64,000 bases of DNA from an uncultured Alphaproteobacteria bacterium (GCA_902580265.1 CACHJY010000001.1:1-64000), one strand, 5' to 3'; shown: positions 52,509-63,162, counted from the stretch's first letter. Notes: generated by a model not told the origin, from the letters alone. A program made the numbers and translations.

Positions 52509-54077
52509 TTATTCTAAAAAACTTTTTCTAATTTGCTCCAAAGTTTCTACTTCATTAGTTGGCTTATCCCATCTAATTCTTTTGAACCTAGGAAACCGTA
52601 AAGCAATTCCCGACTTATGTCTATTACTCAAAGACATTTCATCGAATGCAATCTCTACGACCAATGATTTTTCAACCTCTCTAACAGGTCCAAATCGGTT
52701 TATAGTTTTTGATCTTACAAATTTATCTAATCTATTTAACTCTTCATCGGTAAAGCCGGAGTATGCCTTGCCTATAGGAACAAGTTCCTTTTCTTTGTTA
52801 AAGACACCAAAAGTATAGTCTGAGTAAAAAGAACTTCGTTTTCCATGTCCTCTTTGTGCATACATGATTATCGCATCTACATTCTTTGGGTTTCTTTTCC
52901 ATTTAAACCATTTGCCGCGCGGTCTCCCAGCAATATAAGGACTGGAAACTGATTTGATCATTACACCTTCATGTATTTGCTTGTTGGATATATCTCTTAT
53001 TTTGTCTAAAAATCTCCAGTCTTTAAACTCAATTTTTTCTGATAAAAACATTGGAGATCTATTCGTTCTAAAGTAGGAATCCAGAATTTTTTTCCTTTCA
53101 ATAAGCGTTTTATCTCTTAAATCATCGCCGTTGAAAAACAAAACATCATATACCTTTATAAAACATGGATTTTTTTTTATAAACTTTTCTGAGGGAGCTT
53201 TTTTGTTTAGCCTTTGCTGAAGATCATTAAATGTTTTTGGATCATTGTTAATTCCAGCAAGTAATTCTCCATCTAGTACAAAATTACCTTGTATTGTCTT
53301 AATTATTTCTGGAAAAGACTTAGAAACTTCATCGCCTGTCCTTGAATAAAGGCGACATCCTTCACTATGGCTTACAATTTGAACTCTAATTCCGTCCCAT
53401 TTATATTCAGCAACAAAATCTTCTGGATTTGCTGCTGCCAAATCTTTTTCCATCACAAGCGGATGAGCAAGCATCATTGGATGAAAAATGTCATAGATCG
53501 AAATTTTCGGTTTACCACCTTTATTCTCAAGCCACGAAAACAAATTAATGTAAGGAAAGTGTAAACCATGCCAAATCTTTTCAATTTCTTCAAGATCAAC
53601 GTTGCCATAATTTGCTAGTGCTTGCTTTACAAGCCTGCTTGAGACCCCAATGCGCAAGCCTCCTGTAAAAAGTTTAATAAAAGCCCATCTCTGATCAACC
53701 GTACTGATGTTTAGAATGTTAATTATATGGTTCTTAAGCTCATCAGTTTTAGCCTTTTTTAGGTTTTCGAATAAAGAAGAAAGTCTCGGCATATTGCCAC
53801 CTTTTTCTTGGTCCCATAACAAAGATATAGTTTCAGCTAAATCACCTACATAGTCGTAAGATAGGTCAAATAAGTGTTCGTCTTGCTTTTCTTTGATTAA
53901 ATCTTTAAAGAATGAAGATTTTATATTTTTAAAGTTAAGTGAGCCAGTAAGTGCTGCCAAAGCATACCCTCGGTCGGGGTCAGGTGTTGAGCTAAAATAC
54001 TGTTCTAATAGTGATAGTTTTCTATTCCTCGAGCTCGTCAAAATAAGATCCGATAGTAAATTCGAAAAAGCTTTCAT
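52509..54077 (-). CDS. ATP-dependent DNA ligase (repair-associated)
   Basis: A 522-residue ATP-dependent DNA ligase. The adenylated lysine is in EYKWDGIRVQI, followed by RTGDEVSKSFPEI, FVLDGELLAG and IHEGVMIKSVSSPYIAGRPRGKWFKWKR (motifs Ia to V). It has the all-alpha DNA-binding N-terminal domain seen in archaeal/eukaryotic-type ligases. Together with the exonuclease gene (one-base overlap), helicase and phosphoesterase it forms the ligase-associated DNA damage response set described in Pseudomonas and other bacteria. It joins nicks, probably in an alternative repair pathway. Confidence 0.9.
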   Translation of the reverse strand: MKAFSNLLSDLILTSSRNRKLSLLEQYFSSTPDPDRGYALAALTGSLNFKNIKSSFFKDLIKEKQDEHLFDLSYDYVGDLAETISLLWDQEKGGNMPRLSSLFENLKKAKTDELKNHIINILNISTVDQRWAFIKLFTGGLRIGVSSRLVKQALANYGNVDLEEIEKIWHGLHFPYINLFSWLENKGGKPKISIYDIFHPMMLAHPLVMEKDLAAANPEDFVAEYKWDGIRVQIVSHSEGCRLYSRTGDEVSKSFPEIIKTIQGNFVLDGELLAGINNDPKTFNDLQQRLNKKAPSEKFIKKNPCFIKVYDVLFFNGDDLRDKTLIERKKILDSYFRTNRSPMFLSEKIEFKDWRFLDKIRDISNKQIHEGVMIKSVSSPYIAGRPRGKWFKWKRNPKNVDAIIMYAQRGHGKRSSFYSDYTFGVFNKEKELVPIGKAYSGFTDEELNRLDKFVRSKTINRFGPVREVEKSLVVEIAFDEMSLSNRHKSGIALRFPRFKRIRWDKPTNEVETLEQIRKSFLE

Positions 54078-55066
54078 TATAGTTCGCTTGTTTCATCCCT
54101 ATGTTGAAGAGAAAGCGGCTCAGCTTGAATTCCGTTTTTTTCGCACCAATATTTCAGAGCATCTTCTCTTCCGTGTGTTATCCAGACTTTTTCTGCACCA
54201 GTCTGTTTAATAGTATTGGTAAGCTCATTCCAATCGGAATGATCCGATATAACAAGAGGAATTTCAATTTGGCTTTGCTTAGCGCGCTGTTTGACTTGCA
54301 TCCAGCCTGAAGCATAACATCTAGTAATATTTTCAAAACGTCGTGACCATCTATCCTTGAGTGCAGAAGGGGGTGCTATAATGATTTTCCCTTTAAAGTC
54401 TTTTTTGTTGTCTAAAGTAGCCTTTCTTAGAGTGCCAAGCCTAATTCCCTTGCTTTGATAAAAGTCACACAATTTATCCATTGATCCATGAATAAAAATA
54501 TCGTCTGAAAAACCTGCCTCTCGAAGAAGCCAGATAATCCTTTGTGCTTTACCAAGTGAATAAGCCCCAATTAAGAATGTATTTTCTCTATTTTTGGAAA
54601 TATTGTCCAGCAATCGCTCCATTTCCATTTCTGGTTTATTAAATTTAAATATTGGCAATCCGAAGGTAGCCTCGGTAATAAGCAAATCACATGGAACGAC
54701 CTCAAAGGGATCTAAATGTCGATCTAATATTGTTTTATAGTCCCCAGTAACCACAATTCTATGCTTTGCTGTCTCTAGTAAAACTTGTGCGCTTCCCAAT
54801 ATATGTGCCGCAGGGTAAAACGTAACGCTTATCTTTCCTATTTTCACCGAATGCCCATATTTAATTGTTTGAAAACTGCTTGCACAATTCTCACCATATC
54901 TAATTTTCATAATTTCAGAGGTTTCAGGAGTGCAGAGTACATGCTTGTGACCCGCTCTTGCGTGATCAGCGTGCCCATGGGTTATTATTGCCCTTTCTAC
55001 AGGAAAAAAAGGGTCTATATATGTATCGATGTCTTTAATATAAAGTTTGTTATCTATAGATATCAT
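54077..55066 (-). CDS. Ligase-associated DNA exonuclease (metallo-beta-lactamase fold)
   Basis: A 329-residue metallo-beta-lactamase/beta-CASP-like nuclease. The zinc motif THGHADHARAGH is near residues 29-40, with YPAAHILGSAQV, VTGDYKT and a C-terminal WITHGRED. It matches the exonuclease of the ligase-associated repair set, related to SNM1/Artemis. It is upstream of, and overlaps by one base, the DNA ligase gene; the divergent helicase starts about 50 bases away, which implies a shared promoter region. Confidence 0.88.
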   Translation of the reverse strand: MISIDNKLYIKDIDTYIDPFFPVERAIITHGHADHARAGHKHVLCTPETSEIMKIRYGENCASSFQTIKYGHSVKIGKISVTFYPAAHILGSAQVLLETAKHRIVVTGDYKTILDRHLDPFEVVPCDLLITEATFGLPIFKFNKPEMEMERLLDNISKNRENTFLIGAYSLGKAQRIIWLLREAGFSDDIFIHGSMDKLCDFYQSKGIRLGTLRKATLDNKKDFKGKIIIAPPSALKDRWSRRFENITRCYASGWMQVKQRAKQSQIEIPLVISDHSDWNELTNTIKQTGAEKVWITHGREDALKYWCEKNGIQAEPLSLQHRDETSEL

Positions 55067-55116
55067 ATTTAGAAAGATTAGTTATTGCAATAAGTCTTAA
55101 ACATAATCCAATTGAC

Positions 55117-57502
55117 ATGTGGCTCAAGAAAAAAGGTTGGTCTTTATATGACCATCAAATTGAAACCTTAAGCTTGATTAAGAAGGGTTTCGATGTAATT
55201 TTACACGCTCCAACGGGCGGAGGTAAAACAATTGGTGGTTTTTTGCCATCGATCGATGATTTTTTTAAAAAATAATTACAAAAGCCAGGACTTTCATACA
55301 TTATATATATCACCCTTAAAAGCCTTAACAGCTGATGTTCAAAGAAATTTACTTCATCCTATCAATGATTTAAAACTTGATATTAAAGTAGAAACTCGAA
55401 CGAGTGACACGTCAACACACAATAAAGCTAAGCAAATTAAAAAGCCTCCTAATTTTCTGATGACAACTCCTGAGTCATTCGCACTTCTGATGGCAAGAAC
55501 AGATGTCATTAATTTGTTTAAGGATTTAAAGTTTGTTATTATTGATGAGCTACATACATTTTTCGATTCAAAAAGAGGGCACTTATTAAGCTTGAATGTA
55601 GCGAGGCTAAGATCTATAAAACCGTTTCAAATAATTGGGCTCTCAGCTACTCTAAAGAATACTAATCTTGCTAAAAAATATTTATCAAATAATAAGAATA
55701 CAAAGCTTGTCAGTACTCATTCAAAGGTCCGGCCAGAAATTACGATATTAAATTCAGATAATAGAATTCCTTGGTCGGGCCATTCCCCGAGATATGCTCT
55801 TTCAGAAATATATTCAGAAATACTCAAATTTAAGTCATCTATTCTTTTTGTAAACACACGAGCTCAGGCGGAAATATTATTTGAAAGCCTATGGGCAATT
55901 AATAATAAAAATAAAAAAATAGCTATTCATCATGGAAGTCTAGAAAAAGAGCTTAGGAAAAAAGTAGAAAAGGAAATATTAGAAGGTCATGTGGAGTGTG
56001 TAGTTGCCACAAGTTCATTAGACTTGGGTCTTGACTGGGGTAACATTGACATGGTGATGCAGATAGGAGCTCCTAAAGGTGTTGCAAGGTTGGTCCAGAG
56101 AATTGGTAGAGCAAATCACACGATCAATACTCCTTCAATAGCTATTTTAGTTCCAACTAATTGTTTTGAGTATGTAGAATGTATTGCTGCAAAAAAGTGT
56201 GTGGAGTTAAATTTTCTTGAAGATGAAACATACTCTGAAGGCTCTTTAGATGTTCTTGCCCAGCATATTGTTGGTGTTGCGATTTCCCAAAAATTTAAAA
56301 AAGAAGATTTATACAAACAAATAAAAGAAGCATGGCCGTACAGAAATCTTAATATTGAGGATTTTGAAAAAACTCTGTCATTTGTTGAAAATGGAGGCTA
56401 TTCCCTTCAGGGTTATGCAGAGTATTCACGGTTGAGGTATGAAGGAGAATATTATGAAATTAGGGATAAATCACTAGTAACAAAATATAAAATGAACGTT
56501 GGAACTATTGTTGAAGCAGAGATGTTGCGTCTAAGGGTAGGCAATAAATATTTAGGAAATATTGAGGAGTGGTTCATTAGTGGTTTGTCAGTAGGGGACA
56601 CCTTCATATTCGGTGGAAAGAGACTGATGTTTGAAAAGGTTATTGGTAATATTGCATATGCTAAAATAACTGCCCTTGAGCATCAAAAAATACCATCTTT
56701 TAAAGGAGGAAATTTACCGCTGTCGACCCATCTCTCAAAAACTGTAAGAAAGATTTTTTCCAAACGAATTGAGGGAGTAGAACTTCCTGATAGTTTAAAA
56801 AAATGGTCAGAGCTACAGACAAAGTTTTCTTCCTTCCCAAAAGAGAATGAATTTCTTGTTGAAACATTTAAGAGAAAAAATGGCAGGCTGCAAAAATATT
56901 ATATGGCAGTTCATCCATTTGAGGGAAGAAATACGCATCAAACTCTAGGATTTCTTATTCTAAGACGAATTAAAAAGCTTGGCGTGCAACCATTTGGATT
57001 TGTTGCGAATGATTATTCTATTTTATTTTCATTTTCTAAAGAAATTGAAGATATCGACTTCCTTTTTTCTCAAGATATTTTAATCGAGGATTTATATGAA
57101 TGGTTAGAAGAAACTCCATTAATAAAAAGATTATTTAGAGAGATCGCTATAATCTCAGGACTAATTTATAAAAATCTTCCAGGCAACCAAAAAACGGGCA
57201 AACAAGTGACTTTTAATACTGACTTGATTTATGAAGTATTAAGGAAGCATGAGCCGAACCATATATTATTAAAAATCACTACTGAAAATGCTAAGAAAGA
57301 CCTCGTTGATCTTGATAGGCTTTCAACGTTTTTATTTAGAATTAAAAACAAAATAAAGATAAACAAACTCAATAGGGCATCTGCTCTCGCCTTCTCTTTA
57401 CTCTTTGAATATCATAAAGAGACACCAGATAAAAATGAACTAGATAATTTTTATTTAGAGAAGCTCGAGAACGAATTGCTTGAAGAAGTCAATGCATTAT
57501 AA
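55117..57502 (+). pseudogene. Ligase-associated DEXH-box helicase (Lhr-core type) with a +1 frameshift
   Basis: The gene begins at ATG 55117, encodes MWLKKKGWSLYDHQIETL and motif I APTGGGKT (31-38), then stops at TAA 55273. Everything downstream, from ISPLKALTADVQRN and the DELH box (VIIDELHTFFDSKRG) to the helicase C-terminal SLDLGLDWGNIDM and VQRIGRANH and the Lhr-specific C-terminal region, is in the +1 frame to 57502. Deleting one base from the T6A6 tract (55261-55272) joins them into about 795 residues. It belongs with the ligase, exonuclease and phosphoesterase. Decay, slippage or a homopolymer error are all possible. Confidence 0.85.
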
Positions 57503-58160
57503 GGACGTTTTTTTTGCTGAAAAAAAGTTCTCCTTCTTTGCAAATGGTGAACTTTATTGGCCAAGTAAAAAGACTTTAATTATTTCTGATCTGCACTTTG
57601 AAAAAGGTTCTTTTTTTACTAAATCAAATCAGTATATTCCACCTTTTGATACTATTGAGACGCTTAGACAACTGACAAATTTTATAAACGATCATCCTGT
57701 CGAAAAGATAATTTTTCTTGGCGATTTGATTCATGACAAATTAGCCTTTCAAAGGATGACTGAAAAATCAAAAGAACTTTTTTTTAAAATCCTTGAAAAT
57801 ATCAATTGTACCTTAACTGTTGGCAACCATGATAATACTAGTTTTCTAAAAGATATTGGATTAAACATAACTGATAAGGTTGTTATTGATGGTATTTGTT
57901 TCAGTCATTACCCATCAATTGATCAGAGGTTTTCTGTTTTTGGTCACTATCATCCAAAAGTTAAGCTTATAATTAATTCTAGAGGAATTTGGGTTTCATG
58001 CTTCTTATTAAATAAAGAAAGAATACTGATGCCATCATATGGTTATTATACGGGAGGCCTCTCTATAAAGAGCTCACAAATACAAAAGTTATTTGATCCC
58101 CAATACGAAATTTTTCCTTTAGCGAAAGAAAAAATTTACAAGCTGAGTTTAAAAAAATAA
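57492..58160 (+). CDS. pdeM: Ligase-associated DNA damage response endonuclease (PdeM/MPE metallophosphoesterase)
   Basis: A 222-residue calcineurin-like phosphoesterase. Metal motifs are SDLHFEKG, FLGDLIHD, VGNHD and FGHYHPK, in order. It corresponds to the metallophosphoesterase/endonuclease (MPE, PdeM) that always accompanies the Lhr-core helicase and ligase. ATG 57492 overlaps the helicase end by 11 bases; an upstream TTG at 57480 is less likely. Translational coupling to the helicase would be affected by the frameshift upstream only if ribosomes terminate there. Confidence 0.88.
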   Translation: MHYKDVFFAEKKFSFFANGELYWPSKKTLIISDLHFEKGSFFTKSNQYIPPFDTIETLRQLTNFINDHPVEKIIFLGDLIHDKLAFQRMTEKSKELFFKILENINCTLTVGNHDNTSFLKDIGLNITDKVVIDGICFSHYPSIDQRFSVFGHYHPKVKLIINSRGIWVSCFLLNKERILMPSYGYYTGGLSIKSSQIQKLFDPQYEIFPLAKEKIYKLSLKK

Positions 58161-58179
58161 TGTCTCTTTATTTAAAACG

Positions 58180-59674
58180 TTAATTGCCAATAGAAGAACA
58201 ACATGGGCATGATGATGTATTTATTATTTTAAGAGATTGTGGTCCTTGCATTATTCCTGCTCCAATACTCGTTAAATTATCTTTTTTAATAACCTTGTTG
58301 AATTCACCTCTTTTCTTCGCCCCTGACCATCCAGTATAGATTTCAAGCTCAATATCAGAATAAGAAATATCAATTTCAATTGAGCTTTTTCCAGTTGCTT
58401 TCCACATATCGTAGAGATATCCATCCCTTTTGACCGTAATAGAAGATAAGTCTGGTATCTTTTTTATAAAAATCTTTGAAGGACTGTTCTCCTTAATTTT
58501 ATTTGCTACTTTAAGTTTTATATATAACGTTTGCCTGTTTGGGTCGTTAAAGGCCTGATTTACTAAAATATTTGGAAAGTCGACACCCTCAAGTGATGGA
58601 GCATCGAATTTTTCTAGATTAGGGTTTCTAAATAAGTTTGACCACGCACCTGATTTCCCAACTTCTGCCATCATAGCTAGTGCAGCCCATTGTCCTCTTG
58701 GCCATTTTTCATTCAAATTAAACCAATAGCCAAAGTTTAAATTATTCTCCCCAAACCACCGCGGCTCAAAGTGTGCTTCAGCAAATGCTCTTAAACGCAT
58801 TTCTACTGTTGTATCCCCAAATTCCTTTGCACAGGCTAACCCAAGAGCCATAAAGCGTGGTTCAGGCTTCATTTTTATTTCTTTGTTGATATTGTCCCAA
58901 CCAAGTTTTTTAACCGCTGTTCGATATAAAAACTCCGCAAAAACTGGATCTTGAGGCATCATAAAGTTGAAGGCCTAATCCTGCTGCCGATAAGCAATAT
59001 GGCCATATTTTCGTATTTTCACAATGTGGGCCCATTCTGTTTTTAGTCCATTGTGAAGATAAATGTTCAACTAATCTATGTTGTGTCCAATCAAACTTCG
59101 ATCTATCGACCCCAGCTACTTGGAAACTCGATCCCCATGTGTCTTCACCGGTTGTGTAGACATGTAAGCTTTGAATTAAATTTAGCCAACCTTTAAAAAA
59201 TAAATTCCCATCTGCACCAATAGGATCTTTCTGAAGACCCCAAGGCTCAATGCCGTTTGCAACCCAGCCTGGAGTATCATATTTTCCTACCAAGTGATCA
59301 GGTATCCAAAGATCTATCCATTCTTGAGGATATTTGCCTCGATTAGGATCAGGTCCAATTTGGGTTAACCAATCGTAAGCAGCCCAAAAGGTAAGATGTC
59401 GTTCGCTCAAACCTTTTAAAATGAAAGCATACACTTCTCGCCATGCTGGTGTAACATCAGCCATTAACCCGAGTGCATAGCTAGACTCAGAAAGATCAAA
59501 TCTAGCAAAATTCAATACTGGGGGGTTAGATGTTTTATCCCACCAATCTAAGGGTTCACCGTCTTCTGACCAGTCATCATTAATTGAAACTTTTCGGTGT
59601 AAAAAAGTTAACCATCCAAGCGTTTTATCATTTAATGACGGAAGACTTTTAGTATTCATGCTAAATTTTAACAT
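58180..59674 (-). pseudogene. Linalool dehydratase/isomerase-like family protein, frameshifted
   Basis: Two overlapping minus-strand frames (59674-58910 and 58962-58180) together read as one protein of about 490 residues. The first half carries FDLSESSYALGLMADVTPAW, DPIGADGNLFFKGWLNLIQ and a cysteine pair C218-x8-C227. This matches the order and spacing of the catalytic Cys pair in Castellaniella linalool dehydratase-isomerase; the histidine in its KGHLNLM segment is tryptophan here. The second frame continues with MALGLACAKEFGDTTVEMRL and an (alpha/alpha)6-type end. The frame change is near 58962-58974. Substrate unknown; alternatively two coupled polypeptides. Confidence 0.6.
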
Positions 59675-59774
59675 AAATAAAAAAATAGTGGTAAGTTTCT
59701 ATTTGCAACTCATTAATTATTAGTAAAAATATATGCTAGCCACTCACTTCTTTTATCAAATTGAGTATTAATAA

Positions 59775-61673
59775 ATGCCCACAAAAGAAATTGACCGAAA
59801 GATTGCTGTAATTTTTGCTACTGATGTAGTGAATTACAGTAAGCATATGGAAATAGATGAAAGCGAGACTGTAAAAAGTCTTAGGTTTTATGAAAAGATA
59901 CTTAAAGGTTTTTTTAAAAAATATAATGGCAATTTATTTAATTCGGGGGGCGACTCCTTTATGGCAGAATTCGTTAGCGCTGTGGATGCGGTCGAATGCG
60001 CTGTTGAGTTTCAAAAAAAGATAAAAACTAGTAATTCATCATCTACAAAGGTTGCGCTGGAATTTCGTATTGGTATCAATGCTGGAGACGTAATTAAGGA
60101 AAAGGGAAATTTATTAGGTGAAGGGGTTAATATAGCAGCCCGACTGGAAGCATTAGCATTGGAAGGAGGTATCTCAGTATCTAAGAGTGTTTTTGATTAT
60201 GTGAAAGGTAAAACAAAACATCAATTCAATGATCTTGGCATTCAAAAAGTAAAGCAAAACGAATTCCATGCCTTTGATATCGTGTTAGATCCTTCCCATA
60301 AAAGATCTCTGAAGCCCAAACAGTCAAAAGGCCTCATAGCGATCTTGGCTGTAGGCATTTTAGTCTTAGTGATGGGTGTGTTTTCCTTTTATTTAAATGA
60401 CGGTACGGAGATAAAGAATGCTGAACAAATTATTGCCGAGTCGGATAGGCCAATGGTTTTAGTAATGCCATTTGAAAATAGATCAGGAAATAAATCAGAC
60501 GACCAGCTCAGCAGTGGTATGACTGATATAATTATCTCTTCATTAGCCAGTCATCCAAGACTTTTAGTGCAATCAAGCAGCACTAGTAATTTCATAAAGA
60601 AAAAAGGTATGTCTGATCAAGAAATAAAGAATGAATATTATGTGAACTATATCTTAAGAGGTTACAACCAAGTTTCAGGAGAAAAAATTAGAACAACGGT
60701 AGAGCTTTCTGATGTTATAAAGAATAAGATAGTCTGGACAGACAAGTTTGACTTTAAATTGAACGATATATTTGAAATTCAAGATACAATTTCAGAAAAA
60801 GTACTAGAAAAACTTCAAATTAAACTAACTTTAGGAGATTCCTTTGATGATGATAGAAAATATTTTAAGGACCCTGAAAACTGGCAGAGGTTTCTAAAAG
60901 CTAACCCTCTTTTCCTCTCTATGTCGTTAGAGGGTGTCAAGGAAGCTGGGAAATTATTTGAGACTATTTTTGAGACAGAACCAAATAACCCTGTTGTTCT
61001 TTCTATGTATGCTTGGTATTTCACAGCTGAGGCAAATGTAGGGCTACGCGATTGGAATATTGGAAAAGATATGATAGAAACTGCCAAGCGAGCAGTTAAA
61101 TATGGCCCAGATTTATCAGATGCCAATAGCCTTCTAGCAACTTTAATGGCTAAAAATCCCAAGGAATTCCCTGAATATTCAGAAGAAGAATTGATTGAAA
61201 CCGCTAGAAAATATGCGATTAATTCATCAGATTTAAATCCGACCGGCATCATAAGTATCTTATCCGCTGCAAATTCTCTTTTTATCGTAGGCCTGTATGA
61301 TCAGGCAGTTAAAAATTATGAAAAAGCTTTAAAAGTCGCTCCTCATCCACCAGGAAATGTAAAGTTAAACTATGCTTTGGCGCTTACATATTTGAAAGAG
61401 TATGAGAAAGCCTATAAGTTGGCGTCTGAATTATCAGAAAACGAGCAATACTTTGGAGGGGCACAAATGGGGGCTCTTGGAATCAGAGCCTTTATAGATA
61501 TGGAAAAGGGCAGGTCAAATGATGCAAAGAAAGTAGCCGGAAGGATATTAGAAATTGATAGTAGTATTAATTTTAAAAAGTTAAGAAGAGCCATGAAAAC
61601 CTTCATAATTATGGATAAATCTTTTATGGGAAAGCTTGCTAGCGCTTTAGAAAAAGCGGGCATCTCTTCTTGA
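59775..61673 (+). CDS. Class III adenylate/guanylate cyclase with TolB-like and TPR regions
   Basis: A 632-residue signalling enzyme. An N-terminal cyclase homology domain (about residues 8-175) has the metal aspartates in FATDVVNYSKHM and NSGGDSFMAEF. A single membrane helix follows (about 191-213), then a TolB N-terminal-like domain starting VMPFENRSGNKSDDQLS, then a TPR-rich C-terminal half. This layout is common in alphaproteobacteria, with the TPR part presumably outside the membrane. It makes cAMP or cGMP; specificity is not decided here. First of three consecutive cyclase genes. Confidence 0.85.
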   Translation: MPTKEIDRKIAVIFATDVVNYSKHMEIDESETVKSLRFYEKILKGFFKKYNGNLFNSGGDSFMAEFVSAVDAVECAVEFQKKIKTSNSSSTKVALEFRIGINAGDVIKEKGNLLGEGVNIAARLEALALEGGISVSKSVFDYVKGKTKHQFNDLGIQKVKQNEFHAFDIVLDPSHKRSLKPKQSKGLIAILAVGILVLVMGVFSFYLNDGTEIKNAEQIIAESDRPMVLVMPFENRSGNKSDDQLSSGMTDIIISSLASHPRLLVQSSSTSNFIKKKGMSDQEIKNEYYVNYILRGYNQVSGEKIRTTVELSDVIKNKIVWTDKFDFKLNDIFEIQDTISEKVLEKLQIKLTLGDSFDDDRKYFKDPENWQRFLKANPLFLSMSLEGVKEAGKLFETIFETEPNNPVVLSMYAWYFTAEANVGLRDWNIGKDMIETAKRAVKYGPDLSDANSLLATLMAKNPKEFPEYSEEELIETARKYAINSSDLNPTGIISILSAANSLFIVGLYDQAVKNYEKALKVAPHPPGNVKLNYALALTYLKEYEKAYKLASELSENEQYFGGAQMGALGIRAFIDMEKGRSNDAKKVAGRILEIDSSINFKKLRRAMKTFIIMDKSFMGKLASALEKAGISS

Positions 61674-61776
61674 ATCCACTTAAATCCTTTTTTTGTGTAC
61701 CCATTTGTACTGAATACTTGCTTACTGACCGAATTTATAAGAAGATCGTCCATACTCAGAACTTTTTTTAGTAAAG

Positions 61777-63060
61777 ATGGAAAACGAGCTTTTTATAAAT
61801 AAAAGATATGTGAAAGGGCTTAGGTTAGCCTCAATAACCTTGTTTGGTTTATACCTAATTGGTTTTCTGAATATCACTTTTGTTCCTGGACTCGAAACTT
61901 TGTTGGTGAAACAATTAGCTACTGTAGTGATGGTAACCGGCTTTATTACATTTGGTGCGATAGCCACACTTATTAAAGAAGAGAATTACAATATTTGTCT
62001 TTTCTTTGCTGTGGCTATGCAGATAGCTTTTCCCTTACTTTTTGGTGCCGTTATAAATTATGAGTTTTCAATGGTGGGCGCAAACGAACTTTTTGGAGCA
62101 AGATTGATGGATTATGCTTTTGTGGGGGCTGCCGGACCTATGGTTGTATCAATTTTATTCGCAAGGTTTTATTTATCTATATTTTTTGTTGTATACAACT
62201 TTGCCATCGCACTATTCCAAGCATTCAGCATATTCAACAGAGGAGAGGTGTTTTTTTCATTTAATTACAATGAGATAGCAACAAATATTAATGCTATAAA
62301 TGGAGGAATATTTGGTCAAAATATAACTTATTTAATTGTAGTGGCCGTTGGATTGCTTACTCTAGCATGGGTTATTGAAAGTAATCTTAGAGAAGCAACA
62401 CTTCAAGAAAGATCTAATAATCTCCTAGGAAGATATTTTTCACCCGAAGTAAGAGATGAGATTGAAAAAAATAAGCTTGATTTCAATCAAAATTCTGAAA
62501 AAGAACAAAACATCGCTGTAATGTTTACTGATATTTCTGACTTTACAAAGATATCCGAAGGACTTGAGCCTAAGCAAGTTCTTAAGCTTCTCTCAGAATA
62601 TCAGACCAAAATGGTTGCTGCAGTGTTTCAGAATGGTGGATCGGTAGATAAGTTTATTGGTGATAGCGTAATGGCGACTTTTGGAACTCCTGTATCTAGA
62701 GGTAATGATGCACAAAATGCTCTTAATTGCATTAGACAGATGCAGATTTCAATGCGAGAATGGGAAAAAGAGAGGTCAGATAACGATCTTCCAGTAATAA
62801 AACATCGAGTAGGGGTGCACTATGGATCATGCTTTGTTGGAAACGTTGGAAGTGAGGATAGAGTTGAATTCACGGTCATTGGAGACACAGTTAATGTAGC
62901 AAGTAGAATTTGTGAAGCATGCAAAGAGGTTAAATCCAATATTTTAATCTCTGATGAAGTAAAGTTACGACTTAGCGAAAACTTGCCTACGGAAGAAGTG
63001 ACAAACTTTGAAGTTAGGGGAAGAGATAAAAAAATTACACTGCACAAGCTAGTTGTTTGA
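61777..63060 (+). CDS. Class III adenylate/guanylate cyclase with six-helix membrane sensor
   Basis: A 427-residue protein. About six hydrophobic helices (residues 15-205) are followed by a linker (SNLREATLQERSNNLLGRYFSPEV) and a cyclase domain with metal residues in VMFTDISDFTKISEGL and FIGDSVMATFGTP, plus VGVHYGSCFVGNVGSE and VIGDTVNVASRI. The RYFSP segment next to the domain is typical of membrane-anchored CyaA forms. The membrane part probably senses a signal or a partner protein. It starts about 100 bases after the first cyclase. Confidence 0.88.
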   Translation: MENELFINKRYVKGLRLASITLFGLYLIGFLNITFVPGLETLLVKQLATVVMVTGFITFGAIATLIKEENYNICLFFAVAMQIAFPLLFGAVINYEFSMVGANELFGARLMDYAFVGAAGPMVVSILFARFYLSIFFVVYNFAIALFQAFSIFNRGEVFFSFNYNEIATNINAINGGIFGQNITYLIVVAVGLLTLAWVIESNLREATLQERSNNLLGRYFSPEVRDEIEKNKLDFNQNSEKEQNIAVMFTDISDFTKISEGLEPKQVLKLLSEYQTKMVAAVFQNGGSVDKFIGDSVMATFGTPVSRGNDAQNALNCIRQMQISMREWEKERSDNDLPVIKHRVGVHYGSCFVGNVGSEDRVEFTVIGDTVNVASRICEACKEVKSNILISDEVKLRLSENLPTEEVTNFEVRGRDKKITLHKLVV

Positions 63061-63162
63061 AGTTAGTAATTCTATTGCTAAAAAGAGTATGCTATTTTTC
63101 TTTAAAGGAATTAAACTAAAACACTGAAAAATTGCGATATTGTATAATTTAAATGTTCATGA

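Noticed and set aside
55255..55280. Programmed -1 ribosomal frameshifting on the T6A6 tract of the helicase gene
   Set aside because: The downstream frame needs a +1 (or -2) shift, not -1, and there is no clear downstream structure. Slippage in transcription or an indel is a simpler explanation.
60815..61252. Open frame of 145 codons on the minus strand inside the first cyclase
   Set aside because: It is antisense to a clear cyclase/TPR gene, has no family signature and follows from codon composition.
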